This document shows positions 36,101 through 44,982 of a stretch of DNA of 64,000 nt, piece after piece. The position numbers were made by a program, and so were the translations under genes. Source of the stretch: Solibacillus merdavium (GTDB taxonomy: Bacteria; Bacillota; Bacilli; Bacillales_A; Planococcaceae); assembly GCF_014836935.1 (NCBI RefSeq), contig NZ_JACSPW010000001.1, positions 62,001 to 126,000 of the forward strand. Direction: 5' to 3'. The notes under the pieces are model-generated. The model saw only the letters and a list, made by a program, of their open reading frames with translations. It searched no databases and had not been told where the DNA came from. Position 1 is the stretch's first letter. Each line of letters opens with the position of its first letter.

Positions 36101-36769
36101 GGCCGCAAGCTTGATTTTACTGAAGTATATAACGGAATTTCCTTGCAGCTGTTAACATATTTGGATGTCGCGATGAAAAACATACCAATTATTGCACGCG
36201 AAGGTAAATTCATTCAGGACTTATCGGATCTTGAAAATATCATTGTTCAAGCGGCAGGTATGTTTTATTTACATGTACACAATCCGCTTATTCCTACTGA
36301 AGATTATGAAGAATACGACCGAGTGGAAAATATGCGTCAGGAGAAATTCAAATTAAGCGGTTATATGTTAAAGGATGTAGAAATCGCACAATTAATGGAT
36401 CAGTCACTCGAACCGAACAAATCGTCAATTATCGTTCCGGCAGCATTTAAAAGCGGTGAAGACCCTGAATTTAATAACCGCTCGTCGAAAGTGATTGAAC
36501 AGGATCAAATGGAAAATCTACAGCAGTTTGTTCATTATAAATTCCGTCAGGCAGGAAATAAAATTTATGAAGGCAATACAGAAATTAAACCGTACAGTCT
36601 AGGCAACCAAAAGGCCTGTACATTTTGCAGCTATAAAGCGGTTTGCCAATTTGATCAGGCAGAGACTGGCAATAGCTTCAATGAAATAAAGAAACAGCCG
36701 GAGCAGGAAGTATTTAAAAATATTGAAAAGGTGGTGTGTGTTCATGACGATTCCAGCGAAGCCGAATAA
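33128..36769 (+). CDS. addB: ATP-dependent helicase/nuclease subunit AddB
   Basis: AddB pairs with AddA to resect double-strand breaks for recombination. The 1213-residue protein has a UvrD-like N-terminal part with Walker A SGRAGTGKT (7-15) and a RecB-type nuclease near 1000-1050 (RGQIDRIDAY, VIDYKSSG). The four iron-sulfur ligands are present with family spacing: Cys820, then Cys1164-x2-Cys1167-x5-Cys1173. ATG 33128 follows GAGGTGAAA. The 3' end overlaps addA by 26 bases, so the subunits are translationally coupled. Confidence 0.97.
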   Translation: MTLRVISGRAGTGKTAFIHREIVEDLKTNLFANPIFILVPDQMSFTTEYELTTNYDIEGMMRAQVMTFKRLAWFVLQNEGGIARERIDGTGYRMLLRRILEEHQEEFLLFKRAAGKRGFTKEVEQILKEFSQYHIDVETIEPLINSLRENGASEVLLHKMHDLHIILKQLHERIGTEYIDGDGYFPMLIERIPKMESLRDTHVYLDGFVSFNGQEMSILKELLIYAKRVTIVLPLEDPQADMLEGSVFYRAAMTYDKIKHELQKLRFERGIDIEEEPRVHLEVNYRAKNQDLLQIELSFDKVIDAPIESTGHAQILEGVNPRAEVQGIAQEIKQLVLKKGLRYKDIGIMYRQADVYDAIIGTTFMQYEIPFFSNEKRAMLYHPLIEFSRSVLEIITTNWKYEPIFRSVKTDLFFPYGANLMVMRDRADILENFVIAKGIVHDRWMNEEVWHYRRFKSLEKVNAIQTEDELEHEQLLKSVRDLIREPVLALQNRLKGKRTGREIVVALYEFMEQLDIYKKLVKMQEQEELSNALHQSLEHEQAWNGWVHILEQFDLMFGDKIMPLEEVAQILDEGFETLQFSSVPPTLDEVTVSTVEFARFDNKKAIFVIGVNDGVYPMRMDAGGLLSDDEREAFEKIDVELAPGIKSRLLQESFLFYRAISSSTQYLYITYANADEESKGKLPSLYVNRLHKMFEIVENQGMEQDKTIRTLPHRQIAMDPLDEQQKANVLHYIQHPSPSIGFLMTQLKQAQIERRPLTEEWAALKAFYERDSQWKNVLNIVGKPLYSTNEAEPLTEEVATALYGENFLASVSRIERFYSCPYSHFASYGLKLQERTEFKLETFAMGDLFHEAIRTILSEKEPTIALNTYVNCYKKANDTITKLVDYFSYSILKSSHRFEYIKTKLVKIVARTVYALMNQSELSKFKAIAHEKPFGKRDDKNTEQDDRNPLEALEIELDHNRKMYVRGQIDRIDAYKDAENLYLRVIDYKSSGRKLDFTEVYNGISLQLLTYLDVAMKNIPIIAREGKFIQDLSDLENIIVQAAGMFYLHVHNPLIPTEDYEEYDRVENMRQEKFKLSGYMLKDVEIAQLMDQSLEPNKSSIIVPAAFKSGEDPEFNNRSSKVIEQDQMENLQQFVHYKFRQAGNKIYEGNTEIKPYSLGNQKACTFCSYKAVCQFDQAETGNSFNEIKKQPEQEVFKNIEKVVCVHDDSSEAE

Positions 36770-39700
36770 CGTTCAATGGACGGATGTACAGTGGAAAGCC
36801 ATCTATGCAGCTGGCCATGATATTTTAGTATCTGCGGCAGCGGGTTCAGGGAAAACGGCTGTTTTAATCGAGCGGCTTATTCAAAAAATAGTAGCCCCAG
36901 AAGAAAAACGCATTGATGTTGATGAACTGCTGGTCGTAACCTTTACGAATGCATCAGCTGCAGAAATGCGGAATCGAATGGCAGAAGCACTCGAAAAAGC
37001 ACTTACTGAAAATCCAAGCAACCTTTTCCTGCGTAGACAATTAAGTTTATTGAACAAAGCGCAAATTTCTACACTACATTCGTTTTGTCTATCGATTTGC
37101 CGCGAATATGCATACACGATTGATTTAGACCCTGGGTTTCGCCTGGCAAGTACGGAGGAAGCATCATTATTGCAAGATGATGTGTTGATGGACGTGCTTG
37201 AAAAGGCGTATCGTGGTGATATGGAGACGCTCTTTACGAAAGATGAGCTTTATACATTGATCGATAGCTTTGCGTCAGACCGAAGTGACCAGGCAATCGA
37301 GCTATTGCTTCAGGAGATGTACAAAGTTTCACGGGTACAACCAAATCCGTATGAATGGCTGCAAACATTGCCGGAAAAATACGATATTGATCCGAAAAGT
37401 CCCATTGACAATTTAGCTATTGCACAGGAAGTTCGCCCGTTTATTATTGCCACCTTGAAGGAGATTACAGCACGTCTTGAAAAAGGCTTGCAAATTGTAA
37501 CGGTCGTGCCCGCTTTGGAAAAAAATAAGCCATTGTTTGAAGCGGAATATGCAGGGGTGAAAAATGTATTAAATGCAATGGAAAATAGTTCGTGGGAGCA
37601 AGCCTATGGGCTAATTCCTGCCATTGAATTCGGACGCATTAAACCGCTGACGAAAAAAGATACAGAAGAAGACAAAGAATTGTATGCGGTGGCCAAAAAT
37701 CACCGTGACACAGCTAAAGAAATGCTGAATTCATTAAAAGATACATTTTTTGCTCGTCATCCAAAGCTTTATGTACAGGAAATGGCGGCGACAAAGCCCA
37801 TTTTAGAAACGCTTGTAAAGCTGACAATTGAATATAGTGAAGCATTTAAATTAGCCAAACAAGAGCGCGGCTTACTTGATTTCTCGGATTTAGAGCATTA
37901 TGCACTGGAAATATTAACAGATCCACAGAGTGATTCCAAACGAACACAGCCATCCGATGTGGCACGCACTTTTCAAAAACGTTTCAAAGAAGTGCTTGTC
38001 GACGAGTATCAAGATGTGAATTTTTTACAGGAGACGATTTTACAACTAGTGAAAAGTGGCGGAGAGCAGGACGGGAATATGTTCATGGTTGGTGATGTGA
38101 AGCAAAGCATATACGCGTTTCGACTTGCAGAGCCGCGCCTATTTCTTGAAAAATATAAGCGCTTTGAGGAGAATCCAGCCGATACAGGAATGAAGATTGA
38201 TTTAAATGCTAATTTCCGCAGTCGCTCGGAAGTGCTGGAAGGTACGAACTATGTATTTGAGCAAATTATGGACGAGGAAGTCGGAGAAATTGCGTATGAT
38301 GAGCAAGCCAAATTGAAGTTTGGTGCGAGCTATGATGCGCAGCAAGTACCGATTGAGCTTGTGTTGCTTGAAGGTGACTCGAAGGCGCAAAACGTGCCCG
38401 GTCAAGATGACGGAGCTGAAGAAGAAAGCATTAACACAGCCCAACAGGAGGCGCGCTACATTATTCAACGCATTCGCGATTTAGTTGACAATGGTGGACA
38501 GGTTTACAATCCGAAAATGAAGTCGATGCGTCCAGTTAGCTACCGGGATATCGTTGTATTAATGCGTTCACGTACATGGTATACGACTTTTGCGGAGGAA
38601 TTTAAATTAGCAGGTCTTCCACTTTATGCTGAAACAGATGGCGGCTATTTTGAATCGTTGGAAGTAATGATTATGATTAACACGCTAAAAGTAATCGACA
38701 ATCCCTATCAGGATATTCCGCTTGCCTCTGTTCTGCGGGCGCCATTCATTGGGCTGACAGAAAATGAATTGGCGAAAATAAGGTTAGTAAATGGTAAAGT
38801 ACCATTCTACGAAGCGTTAAAGCAGTATAAAGAAGAAGCGATGGGCGAAATGCCGATTGAAACAGAAGCTAAGCTGGACAGATTTTTCGCATTGCATGAC
38901 AAATGGCGTAATTTCAGCCGTCACGGGGCGCTCGCTGATTTAGTATGGCAAGTATATTTGGATACAAATTACTTCGAAATGGTCGGTGCGATGGCCAACG
39001 GGAAGCAACGTCAGGCAAATTTACGTGCGCTTCATGACCGTGCATTGAGCTATGAAAAAACATCGTTCCGCGGCTTGTTCCGATTTTTACGTTTTATCGA
39101 CCGCATGAACTCTCGCGGAGATGATTTAGGTGTTGCCAAGTCCACAAGTGAAACAGATGATGTAGTAACCTTGCTTACAATCCATAAATCAAAGGGGCTT
39201 GAATACCCAGTTGTATTCGTAGCAGGCATGAGCCGAACATTTAATACGAAAGATTTGGGCAATCGCTATATATTTGATCAGGATTTTGGATTAGCGATTA
39301 AATCCGTAAATCCCGACCTAAATATTATTTCAACTTCTCTTCCGCATTTGTATGTGAAGGAAAAGAAATTGGCAAAAATGAAAGCCGAGGAAATGCGTGT
39401 ATTGTATGTGGCGATGACCCGTGCAAAAGAGCGGCTTATTTTAGTCGGCTCGATAAAAGATTGGGAAAAGCAGAAGGAAGAATGGGCATTTTACCAGGAG
39501 TTGAAAGACACAGTGCTCCCGGCATATATCCGTTCAAAGGCGAATAGTTATTTAAGCTGGGTTGGACCTGCTGTTGCTCGTCATCAAGACTTTCTATTTG
39601 TGAACTACGGGTATTCGAACAAAGCTACTACTACACCACAGTGGTCGATTACGGTTATACCCAATCGTGACTATTTAACAACAACTGAAATAAAAGAAAC

Positions 39701-40463
39701 GGAAGAGGTAGTAGAGCAGGAAGTTGTAAATGAAGATATGGTTCAGCTACTGACAGAACGCTTTACGACACCCTATTCTTACACGAATGCTGTAACAAAA
39801 AAATCAAAAACCTCGGTTTCAGAGCTAAAACGTATGGAAAGCCTGCAGCAAATGGAAGAAGAGCATTTATATAATTCAGAAGCAAAACGTTATGTAAAGA
39901 CAGAAGTACCAAGCTTTATGTTAAAAGAGAAGAAAAAAAGAAAACTGTCCGCTACTGAAGTTGGTACAGCAGTGCATGCCGTTATGCAGCATATACCGCA
40001 GCATGGCTTTGCTACAATTGAAGAAACGAAACACTTTATACAATTCCTTGTCGAACGCCAATTACTTCAACAACTGGAGGCGGACGCTGTGTCGGCTGAA
40101 AAGGTGTATGCCTTTTTCGGAACAGAGGTAGGGCAGCGCTTTAAAACGGCGAAGGAAATTTTAAGGGAAGTACCTTTTACTATGAGCTTGAAGGATAAAG
40201 ACGGTGATGCGCAAATTATACAAGGGGTCATTGACTGTATATTTGAAGATGAAGAAGGTAAATGGGTACTCCTGGACTATAAAACCGATTATATTGAACA
40301 GATGATTTTAGACGATTTAGAGAAAATTAAACGAAAAATGACAAAATCCTACCAAATTCAATTAAACTATTATCAGCATGCTGTACAATCCATTAAGCGT
40401 ATCGAAATAAGCGAACGTATATTGTATTTATATAGCATAGGACTAGAAGTGAAAATAGATTAG
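36744..40463 (+). CDS. addA: ATP-dependent helicase/nuclease subunit AddA
   Basis: AddA is the 3'-5' motor and second nuclease of AddAB. The 1239-residue protein shows Walker A AAAGSGKTAV (about 31-40), motif II VDEYQDVN, a GDVKQSIYAFRLAEP motif III region, motif V TIHKSKGLEYPVVF, motif VI VAMTRAKERL, and the C-terminal nuclease GVIDCIFED with LLDYKTD. ATG 36744 lies nine bases after AAAGGTGG, within the addB tail. Both nuclease domains appear intact. It is followed by a DUF418 gene 11 bases on. Confidence 0.97.
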   Translation: MTIPAKPNNVQWTDVQWKAIYAAGHDILVSAAAGSGKTAVLIERLIQKIVAPEEKRIDVDELLVVTFTNASAAEMRNRMAEALEKALTENPSNLFLRRQLSLLNKAQISTLHSFCLSICREYAYTIDLDPGFRLASTEEASLLQDDVLMDVLEKAYRGDMETLFTKDELYTLIDSFASDRSDQAIELLLQEMYKVSRVQPNPYEWLQTLPEKYDIDPKSPIDNLAIAQEVRPFIIATLKEITARLEKGLQIVTVVPALEKNKPLFEAEYAGVKNVLNAMENSSWEQAYGLIPAIEFGRIKPLTKKDTEEDKELYAVAKNHRDTAKEMLNSLKDTFFARHPKLYVQEMAATKPILETLVKLTIEYSEAFKLAKQERGLLDFSDLEHYALEILTDPQSDSKRTQPSDVARTFQKRFKEVLVDEYQDVNFLQETILQLVKSGGEQDGNMFMVGDVKQSIYAFRLAEPRLFLEKYKRFEENPADTGMKIDLNANFRSRSEVLEGTNYVFEQIMDEEVGEIAYDEQAKLKFGASYDAQQVPIELVLLEGDSKAQNVPGQDDGAEEESINTAQQEARYIIQRIRDLVDNGGQVYNPKMKSMRPVSYRDIVVLMRSRTWYTTFAEEFKLAGLPLYAETDGGYFESLEVMIMINTLKVIDNPYQDIPLASVLRAPFIGLTENELAKIRLVNGKVPFYEALKQYKEEAMGEMPIETEAKLDRFFALHDKWRNFSRHGALADLVWQVYLDTNYFEMVGAMANGKQRQANLRALHDRALSYEKTSFRGLFRFLRFIDRMNSRGDDLGVAKSTSETDDVVTLLTIHKSKGLEYPVVFVAGMSRTFNTKDLGNRYIFDQDFGLAIKSVNPDLNIISTSLPHLYVKEKKLAKMKAEEMRVLYVAMTRAKERLILVGSIKDWEKQKEEWAFYQELKDTVLPAYIRSKANSYLSWVGPAVARHQDFLFVNYGYSNKATTTPQWSITVIPNRDYLTTTEIKETEEVVEQEVVNEDMVQLLTERFTTPYSYTNAVTKKSKTSVSELKRMESLQQMEEEHLYNSEAKRYVKTEVPSFMLKEKKKRKLSATEVGTAVHAVMQHIPQHGFATIEETKHFIQFLVERQLLQQLEADAVSAEKVYAFFGTEVGQRFKTAKEILREVPFTMSLKDKDGDAQIIQGVIDCIFEDEEGKWVLLDYKTDYIEQMILDDLEKIKRKMTKSYQIQLNYYQHAVQSIKRIEISERILYLYSIGLEVKID

Positions 40464-40474
40464 GGGGATAAAAA

Positions 40475-41650
40475 GTGGATTTTCGCCCAGTAGGTACGAA
40501 TGAGCGTATAGCAACGCTTGATATTTTACGAGGATTTAGTTTGCTCGGCATTCTATTAGTAAATATGTTTGGCTTTTATTTACCGATGCCACATATTGCG
40601 GATTTAGGCAGCTGGTTTAGTGAAGTGCAGGATATTGTGCTTCACCAGCTTTTGGATATATATGTTCAAAGTAGTTTTTATCCGTTATTTTCTATGCTTT
40701 TCGGGTATGGTTTAGCAATGCAGTATGTAAAAGCAAAAGAAAGGGGCATTAACTTCTATCAATTTGCCCCGAAACGTCTCTTGCTAATCTTCTGTATGGG
40801 AATGTTCCATGCCATTCTTATTTGGTGGGGCGATATTTTAGCAATGTATGCATTTTGTGGTGTGTTTTTAATTGCACTTATCCGTCTGCCGGCAATTTGG
40901 CTTTTACTAGTAGCAATTGCTATAAATGCTTTGTATCATGGATTTAATTTAAGCTTGTATGCACTGGCAGGTTTTTTTACGACATCAACAGATTCAATAT
41001 CTGTGAATTTTGATGCGATTCAAAGTGCAGTGACAGCTTATGGGATTGGCAGTTGGACAGACGCATTTATGCAGCGTCTTGATGATCTGGCAATTCAAAT
41101 GAGTATATTTATGTGGATATCCTCATTATTTACGATTTTGCCTTATATGTTATTCGGTGCGGCCATTGCAAAATGGCGTCTTATCGAACGGGCAAAGGAA
41201 AAAGTTATTTTATGGATTATTTTAGCGATAATTGGTATTGCTGGCGGACTGTATGTGAAAAGCCTGCCGATTGCCGGAGCTCAAACGATTGGTAATGAGT
41301 ATTTACAAGTCTATATTGGCGGTCCTATTTTAGCAGTCGGCTATATAGCGGTTGTGACATTGTTAACGCAGCTACCGTTCGTTGTTAAACTTCTGTCTCC
41401 AATCGCCACAGCGGGACGTATGTCGTTGACTCTTTACATTATGCAATCTGTTATTTGTACGGTGCTGTTTTATAAATGGGGCTTCGGTCTTTACGGAAAA
41501 GTGGATGTGCAAATGGGTATTTATATGGCAATTGGAATCTTCGTCATTCAAGTATTATTTGCAGAACTTTATTTTTCAAAATTTAAACAAGGACCACTGG
41601 AAGCATTACTGAAAAAAATTACTTATGGCCAGTTTGCTTCTCGGAAATAA
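40475..41650 (+). CDS. DUF418 (YeiB-like) membrane protein
   Basis: A 391-residue polytopic membrane protein with about ten hydrophobic segments. The start, ERIATLDILRGFSLLGILLVN (8-28), is the signature of the YeiB/DUF418 family, related to acyltransferase-like membrane proteins; the C-terminal 160 residues form DUF418 proper. Function is unknown. GTG 40475 lies seven bases after AGGGGG, 11 bases past the addA stop, so it may be read through from addBA. No terminator is evident after it. Confidence 0.8.
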   Translation: MDFRPVGTNERIATLDILRGFSLLGILLVNMFGFYLPMPHIADLGSWFSEVQDIVLHQLLDIYVQSSFYPLFSMLFGYGLAMQYVKAKERGINFYQFAPKRLLLIFCMGMFHAILIWWGDILAMYAFCGVFLIALIRLPAIWLLLVAIAINALYHGFNLSLYALAGFFTTSTDSISVNFDAIQSAVTAYGIGSWTDAFMQRLDDLAIQMSIFMWISSLFTILPYMLFGAAIAKWRLIERAKEKVILWIILAIIGIAGGLYVKSLPIAGAQTIGNEYLQVYIGGPILAVGYIAVVTLLTQLPFVVKLLSPIATAGRMSLTLYIMQSVICTVLFYKWGFGLYGKVDVQMGIYMAIGIFVIQVLFAELYFSKFKQGPLEALLKKITYGQFASRK

Positions 41651-41780
41651 AAACTATTATTATGTAAATTTATAGAAAGAAAGCTTAGTTTTACAGAATA
41701 ATATTATTTTGTCAGAAAAGTAAGGTAATTATTTTATTTTTAATGTATGATGTAAAAAAACAGAAGGAGTGCTCCACGTT

Positions 41781-42683
41781 ATGAAATTGTTATCATTTAA
41801 AGTAAACGAACAAGTAAAGTTTGGCCCTAAAGTGAAAAAAGAAGAGGCAGTATGGGATGTTGTCGAAATTCAAAAACAACTCAATGTACTAAAAGACTTT
41901 CCAGAAACAATTATCGACGGGATAGCACACGGCTATGAATTTGTAGAGCAAGTTCGTAAATTAGTAGAGGCAGCACAAAAGCATGAAGATGGTGCTAAAT
42001 TCAAATTAGCATATTCTAATATAGAATGGTTGTCGCCGGTTCCTCGTACACCGAAAAATATAATGTGTGTCGGCAAAAATTATAATGACCATGCGGTTGA
42101 AATGGGTGCAGAGAAAGCGCCGGAAGATATGGTAGTATTCACTAAATCCCCAACTGCGATTGCGTCGGATGAATCGACATTATCCGCTCATGCAGAATTT
42201 ACGGATTCTCTTGATTATGAAGGAGAATTGGCGGTTGTAATCGGTAAGCAAGGCAAAAATATTCCTAAAGCAATGGCGTACGATTACGTATTTGGCTATA
42301 CAATTGCGAATGATATTACAGCGCGTGATTTACAAGAAAAACATAAACAATATTTCCTAGGAAAAAGCTTGGATGGCAGCTGTCCTATGGGTCCATATTT
42401 AGTTACAAAAGATGAAATTCCAGATCCGCATACATTAACAATTGTAACGAAGGTTAATGGGGAAGTTCGTCAAAACGGTTCGACAAAAGATATGATGTTT
42501 ACCGTCTCGGATATTATTTCAATTATTTCAAAATATGTAACGCTGGAGCCAGGCGATGTTATTTTAACAGGCACGCCAGCAGGAGTTGGAAAAGCAATGA
42601 ATCCACCTAAATTTTTAAAAGCCGGTGATGAGGTGAAAGTTTCGATTGAAGGCATTGGGACTCTGGCAAACCGATTTGTTTAA
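41781..42683 (+). CDS. yisK: fumarylacetoacetate hydrolase-family protein, YisK-like
   Basis: A 300-residue FAH-superfamily enzyme. The C-terminal catalytic domain (about 90-298) contains the conserved CVGKNYNDHAVEMG, the metal ligands in LDYEGELAVVIG, and GDVILTGTPAGVG. B. subtilis YisK is an oxaloacetate decarboxylase that also influences cell shape through Mbl, and is followed by yisL as here. ATG 41781 is 11 bases after AGAAGGAG; the GTG at 41769 abuts that site and is unlikely. Confidence 0.85.
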   Translation: MKLLSFKVNEQVKFGPKVKKEEAVWDVVEIQKQLNVLKDFPETIIDGIAHGYEFVEQVRKLVEAAQKHEDGAKFKLAYSNIEWLSPVPRTPKNIMCVGKNYNDHAVEMGAEKAPEDMVVFTKSPTAIASDESTLSAHAEFTDSLDYEGELAVVIGKQGKNIPKAMAYDYVFGYTIANDITARDLQEKHKQYFLGKSLDGSCPMGPYLVTKDEIPDPHTLTIVTKVNGEVRQNGSTKDMMFTVSDIISIISKYVTLEPGDVILTGTPAGVGKAMNPPKFLKAGDEVKVSIEGIGTLANRFV

Positions 42684-42799
42684 TATAATTCATTTATTAT
42701 GACCTTTTCTTTTGTTACTTGGACGAATCCATTGAATTTATACATGCTAGCATGGTAGGATATTTCCTGTAGATAATAAATAGAAGAGGTGGAAAATTC

Positions 42800-43168
42800 A
42801 TGGATTTCTTATCAAGTTCAACACACTTGCACATTACAGCATGGGCAATCACATTAATCCTATTTTTTGTAGCTGCATTAGCAGGCAAAAAATTAACAGC
42901 TGTACACATGACTTTACGTGTAATGTATATTTTAGTTATCATTACTGGTTTGGCTTTATTCTTAGAATGGCGCGATAAAATCACTGAAAGCGGCATGAAC
43001 TATGATATGAAAGTGTTATTTGGTATTTTAGTAATTGCATTCATGGAAATGGTATTAGTGCGTAAAAACAAAGGCAAATCTGTTAATATGTTCTGGGTAC
43101 TATTCGGTATCGTTTTACTAGTAACATTATACTTAGGCTTAAGCATGGGTATCGGTATAAACTTCTAA
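42800..43168 (+). CDS. yisL: UPF0344 membrane protein YisL
   Basis: A 122-residue protein with four hydrophobic membrane segments (about 10-27, 37-57, 69-86, 95-117) and the family motif SSTHLHITAW at the start. UPF0344 proteins are conserved in Bacillales; function is unknown. AGAGGTGG lies nine bases before ATG 42800. It is adjacent to yisK as in B. subtilis and closed by a strong terminator. Confidence 0.85.
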   Translation: MDFLSSSTHLHITAWAITLILFFVAALAGKKLTAVHMTLRVMYILVIITGLALFLEWRDKITESGMNYDMKVLFGILVIAFMEMVLVRKNKGKSVNMFWVLFGIVLLVTLYLGLSMGIGINF

Positions 43169-43178
43169 TAAAAGCATT

Positions 43179-43217
43179 GTGTGCAAAAAGTGAAATCAAC
43201 TTTTTGCACACTTTTTA
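43179..43217 (+). terminator. Rho-independent terminator of yisL
   Basis: GTGTGCAAAAAGT (43179-43191) pairs perfectly with ACTTTTTGCACAC (43199-43211), followed by TTTTT. Confidence 0.9.
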
Positions 43218-43452
43218 ATTTAAAAAACTATATATATTACATCAGGCTTTCATTTCGCATTTCCCTCTATTTGATTTATCAGATGCATAAATTATTTCCA
43301 TATACATATATGATTTGCTATTCTTTAAATCTATACACATTTTTGTCACGTATTTGTTGGATTTCCTACAAATAACTTTTGTAATCATAGCTACGTGTAT
43401 AGGTTTTTTGGTAAAATGACGTTGGATTGTATGTGAAAGAGAGGGAAATAAA

Positions 43453-44904
43453 TTGAGATTTAATAAATGGCTTAGTGCACTTACTGCAGGTGTAGTACTT
43501 TCAACTTCATTGTCATTTGCATCATTAGCAAATGCTGAAGAAAATCGTACAATTGCAGATGAAAGTATATATGACATTTTAGTGGACCGCTTCTTTAATG
43601 GAACAGGCAAAAATGATGATGATACAGTAAATGCCCAAGACCCGACAATGTTTGCGGGTGGAGACTTTGATGGTGTCTTAAAGAAAATTGATTATGTTAC
43701 CAATATGGGCTATACAATACTTTCAGTAGGCTCAGTTTTTGCAACAGAAAAATATGACGGTTCGATGCCGACAAGCTATACACTATTAGACCCTCGTTTT
43801 GGTACAGCTAATGAATTCAAGAAAATGGTAAATTCATATCAAAAGCGTGAAATGAAAATAATGGCTGATTTTCCTATTACGAATGTTAGTCCAAACCATG
43901 AACTTGCAGCAAAGCAAGGATTTGTGGCAAGTACAAATGATGGGAAAATACAGTGGGATTTAACAAACGAAGAAGTACAAAATGTAATAATCGACAGTGC
44001 CGTACAATTTGTGGATACATACGGACTGGATGGCGTGCGTCTAACGAATATTGAGCAAGCAGATACAGCATTTTTAAACCGCATGATTGAGCAATTAAAA
44101 GCTACTGGTGCTTACGTTATTGCAAATGCGGAAAGCGATGCTAATTTTGATGCAAAATTCTATAATGATATGGCTTCCCAATATACAAATTCCTTTAAAA
44201 ATGTTGATTTGGATACGACAGTGTTGGAGCCGTATATTGAAGAAACATTATCCGATACACCTGTGTTGACAATGACCGATACAATTTGGTCAGACCGTTT
44301 TACTTTAGCTGCAACGGCTGAAGGGATGTATCCTCCGACACGTAGTAAAATTTCGATTGCAAGTACACTATTATTGCCGGGTGTGCCAGTCGTTCAATAC
44401 GGATCTGAAATTGCAATGAATGGTACTGCCGGTGAAGAGGCGCATCAATACTATAATTTTAAGACAGATTCAGAACTGGCGGATTATGTTGGAAAGCTTC
44501 AATCTTTACGAAATGATTCAGATACATTACGTAATGGTGAATTTAAATGGCTTGAAAATGAAGATGGCTATATCGTATTTGAGCGGAAATCTGACACGGA
44601 AACATGGATTGTTGTTATTAACAATAGCAGTAAAACAAAACGTGTCCATATCCCTGTAGCAGAGCTGGGGGAAGGAAAAGAAATCCGTGGGATGTTCAAT
44701 AGTGAAATCATTCGTGAAAATAAAGATAACAACTATACAATCATTTTAGACCGTGAAATGGTTGAGGTGTATCAGGTCATCGATGCGCGAGGAATTAATA
44801 CTTCCTATATTGTGGCACTTGGACTAGTTGTTGTACTTTATACGGCATTCATGATTGTCATTATGAAACGTGGAAAACAACGCCGCGCCAATTCAGCAAA
44901 ATAA
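43453..44904 (+). CDS. membrane-anchored GH13 (alpha-amylase family) protein, probably catalytically inactive
   Basis: A 483-residue protein with signal peptide (1-28), a GH13 barrel (about 35-345), a beta domain and a C-terminal membrane segment (451-471) followed by basic residues, so it is anchored outside the cell. The barrel start (YDILVDRFFNG) and end (LLLPGVPVVQYGSEIAMNG) are typical. The catalytic motifs are not: GLDGVRLTN (191-199) has Thr198 where the nucleophile Asp belongs, motif I reads DFPITN instead of DxxxNH, and motif IV has TDTIW instead of NHD. It may bind glucans or act as a structural relic. TTG 43453 follows GAGAGGGA. Confidence 0.85.
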   Translation: MRFNKWLSALTAGVVLSTSLSFASLANAEENRTIADESIYDILVDRFFNGTGKNDDDTVNAQDPTMFAGGDFDGVLKKIDYVTNMGYTILSVGSVFATEKYDGSMPTSYTLLDPRFGTANEFKKMVNSYQKREMKIMADFPITNVSPNHELAAKQGFVASTNDGKIQWDLTNEEVQNVIIDSAVQFVDTYGLDGVRLTNIEQADTAFLNRMIEQLKATGAYVIANAESDANFDAKFYNDMASQYTNSFKNVDLDTTVLEPYIEETLSDTPVLTMTDTIWSDRFTLAATAEGMYPPTRSKISIASTLLLPGVPVVQYGSEIAMNGTAGEEAHQYYNFKTDSELADYVGKLQSLRNDSDTLRNGEFKWLENEDGYIVFERKSDTETWIVVINNSSKTKRVHIPVAELGEGKEIRGMFNSEIIRENKDNNYTIILDREMVEVYQVIDARGINTSYIVALGLVVVLYTAFMIVIMKRGKQRRANSAK

Positions 44905-44908
44905 AATG

Positions 44909-44953
44909 AAATAGCCCAGAAAAGTGAATACCTCGCTTTTCCGGGCTATTTTT
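44909..44953. terminator. bidirectional terminator between convergent genes
   Basis: AAATAGCCC and GAAAAG (44909-44924) pair with CTTTTC and GGGCTATTT (44936-44951), with A- and T-runs at the ends. It separates the GH13 gene from the convergent HAD gene. Confidence 0.85.
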
Positions 44954-44982
44954 AATAATTGGACTCAATTCAGTAACGTGTC

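Noticed and set aside
42715-42996. Minus-strand 93-codon frame over yisL
   Set aside because: Shadow of the conserved yisL coding sequence.
43181-43375. Plus-strand 64-codon frame after yisL
   Set aside because: It begins inside the yisL terminator stem and has no ribosome site.
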